Shown in pieces: positions 59,167 through 64,000 of a DNA stretch of 64,000 nt. Position 1 is the stretch's first letter; the number at the start of each line of letters is the position of its first letter. The stretch covers positions 248,001 to 312,000 of the forward strand of contig NZ_JALLPO010000002.1 of NCBI RefSeq assembly GCF_023276435.1, in the 5' to 3' direction. The position numbers and the translations under genes are program-made. The stretch is from Sphaerisporangium perillae (lineage in GTDB: Bacteria; Actinomycetota; Actinomycetes; Streptosporangiales; Streptosporangiaceae). The notes beneath the pieces were generated by a model. The model had not been told where the DNA came from. It saw only the letters and a list, made by a program, of their open reading frames with translations, and made no database searches.

Positions 59167-60303
59167 CTACTGGGGGCGGTGGAGGTCCAGGCGGATGGCC
59201 AGTTCCTCGGCGGTGGACTTCCAGATGGGCGAGGACGGGTCGATCACGGCGAAGTGGTCGCCGGGGGCTTCGAGGTAGGTCGCCTCGTCCCCCGCCGCCC
59301 GGGCGTACCTGCGGCCGATGTCGAGAAGGTCCAGATCGTCGGAGGCGCCTTGGACGATGAGCTGCGGGACGCCGAGCGGCAGCCGTTCCATCGGGCTGGA
59401 CGCGGCGTACACCTCCGGGATCCGGTCGGCGGTGCCGCCCAGCGCGGCGGCGACGGCGCCGGAGCCCAGGTGGCGCCGGTCCCCCTCCACCAGGTCGAGC
59501 ACCCCGGCCAGCGACACCGCGAGCGCCACCCGGCGCATGCCCGTGCCCGCCCGGGGCGTGTCGGCCACCACCCGCTCCTTGTCCGCCGCCAGGCGGAGCG
59601 CGAGCTGCCCGCCCGCCGAGTGGCCGATCACCGCGATCCGGTCGAGGTCCAGCGGGACGTCCACCGTCTCCAGCGCCGCGAGCCCGGTGGCCAGGTCGCC
59701 GGTCGTGGCGTCCCAGCCGTACAGGTCGGGGCGGCGGTACTCCAGGTTCCAGGAGGCGTACCCACGGTCGGCGAGGTCGATCGCGAGCGCGTCCATCAGG
59801 TCGGCCTCCCAGATGGACCTCCAGTAGCCGCCGTGGACCAGCACCGCGACCGGCGGGGGCGTGCCGTCGCCCGCGGCCGGCAGCCGCAGTTCCCCCCACT
59901 GGTCGGCGTGGCCGCCGTAGGGGACGCGGCGCGCGGGCCGGCGCGTCCGGTGCACCGCGTGGCGGATCGCCCAGACCAGCCCCAGGACCCCACGCCCCTG
60001 GTGGTGGGCGGCGCCGCCGGCCGCCGGGAGCGGGCCGACGCGCGCGAGGTCGAGCCATACCGTACGGGCCGCGCAGGCGGGCGGCGTGCCGATGAGCCGC
60101 CGGGCGTCCAGGTCGGGGCCCGGCAGCGCGACGACGGCCTGGTCGCCGCCCGCGCCGTCGAGCTCGGCGCGGAAGGCGTCCACATCGGTCACGGCGGCGA
60201 AACGCCCCGAGACGCCGAGCGCGGCCATCTCGCCCGCCGCCACCTCTTCCAGCAACCGCGTGTCCGCCGTGAGGCGAGGGCCGGCCACGACCAGCACGTG
60301 CAC
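59167..60303 (-). CDS. DHQase-like domain fused to a kynurenine formamidase-like hydrolase
   Basis: A 378-residue two-part protein. Residues 1-105 (VHVLVVAGPRLTADTRLLEE, DQAVVALPGPDLDARRLIG) resemble type II dehydroquinate dehydratase, but the tyrosine and histidine of that enzyme are not evident. Residues 125-378 are an alpha/beta hydrolase with VAVLVHGGYWRSIWEADLMD (HGGYW, as in arylformamidases), AVIGHSAGGQLALRLA with the serine, LIVQGASDDLD and EAPGDHFAVID with the histidine. GTG at 60303 has GGGAGG upstream. It is 32 bases after an LLM oxidoreductase. Formamidase action downstream of KynA is plausible. Confidence 0.75.
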   Translation of the reverse strand: MHVLVVAGPRLTADTRLLEEVAAGEMAALGVSGRFAAVTDVDAFRAELDGAGGDQAVVALPGPDLDARRLIGTPPACAARTVWLDLARVGPLPAAGGAAHHQGRGVLGLVWAIRHAVHRTRRPARRVPYGGHADQWGELRLPAAGDGTPPPVAVLVHGGYWRSIWEADLMDALAIDLADRGYASWNLEYRRPDLYGWDATTGDLATGLAALETVDVPLDLDRIAVIGHSAGGQLALRLAADKERVVADTPRAGTGMRRVALAVSLAGVLDLVEGDRRHLGSGAVAAALGGTADRIPEVYAASSPMERLPLGVPQLIVQGASDDLDLLDIGRRYARAAGDEATYLEAPGDHFAVIDPSSPIWKSTAEELAIRLDLHRPQ

Positions 60304-60335
60304 GTGTACTTCCTCCCGTTGGGTGACAGTGAGCG

Positions 60336-61358
60336 TCAGGTCGTCGATCCGGACCTCGCCCGGTCCAGCAGCGGCAGGACGGCGGTGCCGAGCAGGTGCA
60401 CGCCCAGGTCGTCGTCGAGGCCGTGCGGCGTGCCGAACTCGACCCTGCGCACTCCCGCGTCGATCAGTGCCTGCGCCTGCGCGGCCACCTGCTCGGGCGT
60501 TCCGGAGAAGGCGAACATATCGAGCACGTCGTCGGGGATCAGCTCGCCGGCCGCCCGGTCGTGCCCGGCGCCGACCAGGTCCCGCACCCGAGCGAGCAGG
60601 TCCGCGGGTACCTCGGCGGTCGGATCCAGTTCCGCGACCACCGCCAGGTACATGGCGACCTCGGTGCGCGCCCTGGCCCTCGCCGCCGCGCCGTCGGTGT
60701 CGACGACGGTCACCGCGCCGAGCACGATGCCTATGTCGCCGGGGTCGCGGCCGGTCCACTCCGCGCCGGCGCGGACCCGCTCACGGATCACCGGCACCAT
60801 CGCGGGGTTGGCGCTGCCGCCCACCTTGATCTCGTCGGCGATCCGCCCGGCGAGCGCCGCGCCCTTCGGACCCCACGCGCCGAGCAGCAGCGGCGGGTGC
60901 GGCCGGCGGACGGCGTAGCGCAGCCTCGTGCCGGGCTCCAGGCGGAACATGTCACCTTCGTACCCACCGGTGTCCCCGCCGAGCAGCCGGTAGATCACCT
61001 CGGCGGCCTCGGCGAGGGCGGTCAGCGGCCGGGGCTGGGCGATGCCGACCGCTCCGAGCCAGGTTCCCCGGGCCAGCCCCAGGTAGGCGCGGCCGTCTGA
61101 GGCGAGGTCCAGGGCGGCCAGCTGCCCGGCGATCTCGTACGGCGCGAGGGAGTAGGGGTTGAGGCAGGCCGTCCCTAGCCGTACGCGCCGGGTGGCGGCG
61201 GCCATCTCCAGCAGGGGGAAGATCGGCGGCTGGTACATCAGGTCGCCGAACACGCTGAGCACGTCGAACCCGTGCTCCTCGGCCAGGCTCGCGAGCCGCG
61301 CGTAGTCGCCGGGCCGCTTGTCACTCTGCAGACCGAGCCCGATCTCGGCGACGGTCAT
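60336..61358 (-). CDS. LLM-class (F420-dependent-type) oxidoreductase
   Basis: A 340-residue bacterial-luciferase-like protein. EIGLGLQSDKRPGDYARLASLAEEHGFDVLSVFGD opens the TIM barrel, then RVRLGTACLNPYSLAPYEIAGQLAALD, LGLARGTWLGAVG, and LLLGAWGPKGAALAGRIADEIKVGG. These match coenzyme-F420-dependent members of the family. ATG at 61358 follows GAGGAACC. Operon with the DHQase/formamidase-like fusion. The substrate is unknown. Confidence 0.88.
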   Translation of the reverse strand: MTVAEIGLGLQSDKRPGDYARLASLAEEHGFDVLSVFGDLMYQPPIFPLLEMAAATRRVRLGTACLNPYSLAPYEIAGQLAALDLASDGRAYLGLARGTWLGAVGIAQPRPLTALAEAAEVIYRLLGGDTGGYEGDMFRLEPGTRLRYAVRRPHPPLLLGAWGPKGAALAGRIADEIKVGGSANPAMVPVIRERVRAGAEWTGRDPGDIGIVLGAVTVVDTDGAAARARARTEVAMYLAVVAELDPTAEVPADLLARVRDLVGAGHDRAAGELIPDDVLDMFAFSGTPEQVAAQAQALIDAGVRRVEFGTPHGLDDDLGVHLLGTAVLPLLDRARSGSTT

Positions 61359-61431
61359 GGGTGGTTCCTCCAGTGGTCGGCTCGTCGCGGTCCATAGCGG
61401 CACCGCGCGGGTCAGGGCGGCGATCCCCGCA

Positions 61432-61559
61432 GGACCGCGCAGGTCAGGGTGCCGGTTCATCCCGGACCGCGCAGGTCGGGATGGCGGTTCATGCGGGCCC
61501 CGCAGGTCGGGACGGCGGTTCATGCGGGACCGCGCAGGTCGGGGGTGGCGGTGCACTCC
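61432..61559. repeat. Four tandem copies of a 32-bp unit
   Basis: A unit of the form GGACCGCGCAGGTCGGG plus TGGCGGTTCATGCG starts at about 61432, 61464, 61496 and 61527, with small differences. It fills the gap between two minus-strand genes. Confidence 0.8.
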
Positions 61560-61565
61560 GGCCGC

Positions 61566-61961
61566 TCAGGTCAGGTCGGCGGAGTTCATCCGGCGGCGCC
61601 GGGTGCGCTCCACCCGCATCACCAGGCGCTCCTCGGGGTCGGGGCAGGCGAACAGCGAGTCCTGGGCGAGCCAGTCCCCCGAGGCCAGGTCGCGCTGCTT
61701 GGCGGCGAGGAAGGGCAGGACTGAGGCCAGCGCGTACACGCAGAAGTGCTTGCCGTCGGGCAGGCGGAGGTGCGCGCTGTTCTCCAGTTCGAAGCTGTCG
61801 CCGACCCGCATGCCGCAGACCGACCGGCCCTCGATGCGATCGACGACGACCCGCAGGTCGTACAGCTCCATGTCCCCCTCGTCCGCCGCCTCCGCGTCCA
61901 TCGCCATGTCGCTTCGCGCCGCCGTGGCCTTGCCCGTCTCCATGCCATCCTCGGCCGTCAT
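61566..61961 (-). CDS. TIGR04076-family protein
   Basis: A 131-residue protein; ELYDLRVVVDRIEGRSVCGM and RVGDSFELENSAHLRLPDG, KHFCVYALASVLPFLAAKQR are the marks of the TIGR04076 family, usually of 80-100 residues with two conserved cysteines. The first 30 residues from ATG 61961 (TAEDGMETGKATAARSDMAM) are acidic and not part of the domain, so a start at 61871 (MELYDL) is possible. Function unknown. It lies 50 bases after an amidohydrolase in the same direction. Confidence 0.8.
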   Translation of the reverse strand: MTAEDGMETGKATAARSDMAMDAEAADEGDMELYDLRVVVDRIEGRSVCGMRVGDSFELENSAHLRLPDGKHFCVYALASVLPFLAAKQRDLASGDWLAQDSLFACPDPEERLVMRVERTRRRRMNSADLT

Positions 61962-62011
61962 AGGTCCGCCTTCGTCCTCGGGTCCGCCGTCAGGGAGGTC
62001 TCGCGGGCCGG

Positions 62012-63322
62012 TCACCGGACCGGCCCCTCGGCGCGGTCGTCGCGGCCGGCCTCTCCATTCAGCACCCAGCGGCCGTCGCGGCCGGCCTCTCGCCCCTTCG
62101 TCACCCAGCGGTCGTCGCGGACGACCTCTCCGCCCTTCATCACCCAGCGGATCCCCCGGAACGCCGAGGTGGTGGCCAGCGGGTCGTCGTCCATGGCGAC
62201 CAGGTCGGCGTACCGGCCGGCCTCGACGGTGCCGAGGTCGGCGTCGGCGCCGAGCCACCGGGCCGGGCCGAGCGTCCCCGCGCGGAGCGCGCCCGCCGGG
62301 CCGAGGCCGGCCTCGGACATGTGCTCCAGTTCCCGTACCGTGGCGTTGGTCCCCTCGAAGGGCCAGAACGGGGGCATGTCACTGCCGAGCAGGACGGTGA
62401 CGCCCGCGGCGAGGGCCATGGCGTAGCTCTCCAGGTGGCGCGGGCCCGCGCCGAGCGAGCGGCACTGCATCCACTCGGGCACGCCGAGTTCGTCGAAGAA
62501 CTCCTTGCACCGCGTAACGAGCAGGGTCGGCACCAGGGCGGTGCCGCGCCGGGCCATCGCCGCCGCCACGTCGGGGGTCAGCTCGTAGCCGTGCTCGACG
62601 CAGTCGAGCCCCAGCTCCACGGCCTCGGCGATGACCGCGGCGGGCCCGGCGTGCGCGGTGACCTTGCGCCCCCAGGCGTGCGCCGTGGCCAGCACCGCCG
62701 CCATCTCGTCGGTGAACAACTGCGGGGTGTCGATGCGCTCGTGCTCCCCGGCGATGCCGCCCGAGATCATGACCTTGATCAGGTCGGCCCCGGCCTTGAT
62801 CTGGTCGCGTACGCCGCGCCGGAACCCGTCGGCCCCGTCGCATTCCAGCGTGTCGGTGCCCTCGTGGCCGTGGCCACCGGTGCAGACCAGGGCGCGCCCC
62901 GCGGTGAAGACGCGGGGCCCGATCGCCCGGCCCGCCTCGATCGCCCGCCGCAGCGCGAAGTCCGCGTGGTCCTTCTCGGCGACGCACCGCACGGTGGTGA
63001 CCCCGCACGAGAGGGTACGGCGCGCGCCGTCGGCCATGTACAGGGCGAGGTCGTGCGGCCCCATGCCCTTGACGTCGTCGCCCTGCCGGCCGGGCAGCGA
63101 CAGGGACAGATGGGTGTGCATGTTGATCAGGCCGGGGGTGAGGTAGGCCCCTTCCAAGTCGAGGCGCCTGGCGCCGGGGGCCTGGCGCAGGACGTCCGCG
63201 CGCGGGCCGACGGCCGTGATCCGCTCGTCTCGCACCAGCACCGCCGCGTCGTGGACCGGGCTCATGCCGTCGGCCGCCCTGCCGTCCACCACGGTGCAGT
63301 TGACGATGACCACCTCGCCCAT
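62012..63322 (-). CDS. Amidohydrolase-family metal hydrolase
   Basis: A 436-residue enzyme of the imidazolonepropionase/Xaa-Pro-dipeptidase-like amidohydrolase group. Metal ligands: GLINMHTHLSLSL (HxH), the carboxylated lysine in DLIKVMISGGIAG, histidines in VTAHAGPAA and CVEHGYEL, and the aspartate in LLGSDMPPFWP. The tail after residue 385 has three imperfect copies of RWVMKGGEVVRDD-like sequence. ATG at 63322 is the first start; upstream lies a perfect palindrome. Hydrolysis of a cyclic amide or peptide is expected; substrate unknown. Confidence 0.88.
   Translation of the reverse strand: MGEVVIVNCTVVDGRAADGMSPVHDAAVLVRDERITAVGPRADVLRQAPGARRLDLEGAYLTPGLINMHTHLSLSLPGRQGDDVKGMGPHDLALYMADGARRTLSCGVTTVRCVAEKDHADFALRRAIEAGRAIGPRVFTAGRALVCTGGHGHEGTDTLECDGADGFRRGVRDQIKAGADLIKVMISGGIAGEHERIDTPQLFTDEMAAVLATAHAWGRKVTAHAGPAAVIAEAVELGLDCVEHGYELTPDVAAAMARRGTALVPTLLVTRCKEFFDELGVPEWMQCRSLGAGPRHLESYAMALAAGVTVLLGSDMPPFWPFEGTNATVRELEHMSEAGLGPAGALRAGTLGPARWLGADADLGTVEAGRYADLVAMDDDPLATTSAFRGIRWVMKGGEVVRDDRWVTKGREAGRDGRWVLNGEAGRDDRAEGPVR
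62041..62150. repeat. In-frame tandem repeat at the amidohydrolase 3' end
   Basis: Three copies of a unit of about 36-39 bases sharing CACCCAGCGG code for successive RWV-K/N-G-RD modules at the C-terminus. The first copy from the enzyme side belongs to the usual family end; the others are added. Confidence 0.75.
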
Positions 63323-63350
63323 CGGCCGGCCCCGATCCCTGAGAGAAGCC

Positions 63351-63362
63351 GCTGTTCATGAA
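63351..63362. promoter_or_regulatory. Perfect palindrome upstream of the amidohydrolase
   Basis: TGTTCATGAACA is a perfect 12-base palindrome 29 bases before the amidohydrolase start; its core TTCATGAA returns at about 63446. A dimeric repressor site is likely. No cognate regulator gene is in the window. Confidence 0.45.
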
Positions 63363-63494
63363 CATGAGCAGCGGTTTGTTCACCGGTAATATAGCGGCCC
63401 GGCCGGGAGTATCCGAGCCGCCCTCATCTCAGCCGAGCTGGACGTTCATGAAATTTCACCCGAACGGCGGCCGGCGGGGAGGTGCCGTTCCGGA

Positions 63495-64000
63495 TCAGCC
63501 GCAGCCCTCGAACTGCGGGACGGCGTAGTTCAGGGCGAGGCCCGACTTGGCGAACCACTTCTGCAGGAGCTTCTTGGCCGTGCCGTCCTGGTACATCTCG
63601 GTGATGGCCTTGTTGACCGCCTCGCAGCCGTCGATGTCACCGGTGCGGATGCCGATGCCGTACCGCTCGTCGCTGAACGGCGCGTTGACGATCTTGGTGT
63701 CGGAGGTGGCGAACCCCGCCAGGATCAGGTCGTCGGTCGAGACGGCGTCCACCTTGCCGGAACGCAGATCGGAGACGCACTCGCTGTAGGAGGCCGACGC
63801 GACGAGCGCCACGGGGATCTTGCGCTCCTCCTTCACCCGGCGCCAGGAGTTGGACCCGGTGACCTGGCAGAGCTTGCGGTCGCGAAGGTCGCGCACGTTG
63901 GAGACGCCGCCCTCCCCCGAGCGGACCAGCGTGTCCTGGTGGGCCACGTAGTAAGGGCCGCCGAACGACACCTTGGTCTTGCGCTCCGCGGTGATGGAGT
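63495..64000 (-). CDS. Amino-acid ABC transporter solute-binding protein (5' end off window)
   Basis: The C-terminal 167 codons of a family 3 solute-binding protein; the frame is open to the right window edge. TAERKTKVSFGGPYYVAHQDTLV is followed by DLRDRKLCQVTGSNSW, ECVSDLRSGKVDAVSTDDLILAGF, YGIGIRTGDIDGCEAVNKAI and MYQDGTAKKLLQKWF, the order of GluB/GlnH-type binding proteins. Two cysteines (LCQVTG, SECVSD) are positioned as in the disulfide of glutamate-binding members. The permeases and ATPase should lie outside the window. Confidence 0.9.
   Translation of the reverse strand, partial: SITAERKTKVSFGGPYYVAHQDTLVRSGEGGVSNVRDLRDRKLCQVTGSNSWRRVKEERKIPVALVASASYSECVSDLRSGKVDAVSTDDLILAGFATSDTKIVNAPFSDERYGIGIRTGDIDGCEAVNKAITEMYQDGTAKKLLQKWFAKSGLALNYAVPQFEGCG

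Noticed and set aside
61432-61559. Four evenly spaced units could suggest a CRISPR array.
   Set aside because: The units are contiguous without unique spacers, degenerate, and no cas gene is present.

Overview
The window is very GC-rich with strong G/C third-position bias, GTG and TTG starts, and dense ATGA/GTGA stop-start overlaps. It carries a complete ergothioneine cluster (EgtABCD), an F420-type luciferase-like oxidoreductase, SigK/RskA and a MtrAB-LpqB-like cassette. Together these point to an actinobacterial chromosome, most likely Streptosporangiales. The taxon is inferred from gene content only. No rRNA, tRNA or CRISPR array was seen.

Layout. (1) 2-5437 and 6842-12557 form a methylthioadenosine/methylthioribose salvage region: two sugar/nucleoside ABC transporters (one cut by the window edge), a nucleoside hydrolase, two MtnK-like kinases, MtnA, MtnB, MtnC and MtnD. 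A lower-GC patch with a truncated SGNH hydrolase and a lipoprotein (5453-6642) separates the two blocks. (2) 12.6-15.8 kb holds a small hypothetical protein, a membrane fatty-acid desaturase and a bacterial eRF1/Vms1-like protein. (3) 15.8-23.6 kb is a scarred accessory region: a frameshifted CHAT-protease pseudogene, a serine recombinase with palindromic half-sites upstream, a short membrane protein coupled to a processive glycosyltransferase, an orphan histidine kinase and gene fragments. (4) 23.6-28.1 kb is a tightly overlapped three-gene operon encoding a small membrane protein, a protein with a duplicated YW motif, and an 1148-residue protein in which a Lon-type Ser/Lys protease-like domain, one transmembrane helix and a WD40-like propeller are joined. 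This is the best candidate for an undescribed system. (5) 28.3-36.4 kb has a lipoprotein/sensor kinase/response regulator cassette, a GT-C-like membrane protein, a formaldehyde dehydrogenase-like enzyme, RskA/SigK and a HAD protein.

(6) At 36.69-41.05 kb a glycerophosphodiester phosphodiesterase gene is split by an insert of about 3.25 kb flanked by a 14-bp direct repeat. Removing the insert restores one in-frame gene of 370 codons. The insert is AT-richer, holds small genes (DUF2283-like, DUF7336-like, membrane and acidic proteins) and strong hairpin terminators, but no recombinase. (7) 41.4-45.9 kb is the egtABCD cluster, followed by a protein joining a TetR-like N-terminus to helical repeats, a VapC-like/RHH toxin-antitoxin pair and a FUSC family membrane protein. 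(8) 51.2-55.7 kb is a three-subunit molybdenum hydroxylase operon divergent from an XRE-cupin regulator. (9) 55.9-63.3 kb has tryptophan 2,3-dioxygenase divergent from an Lrp/AsnC regulator, an alpha/beta hydrolase, a CBM48 protein, a DHQase-like/kynurenine-formamidase-like fusion next to an LLM oxidoreductase, a TIGR04076 protein and an amidohydrolase. The window ends inside an amino-acid ABC solute-binding protein.

Two themes recur. One is salvage and detoxification of sulfur, tryptophan and aldehyde metabolites. The other is many short GC-rich tandem repeats, both between genes and inside coding regions.
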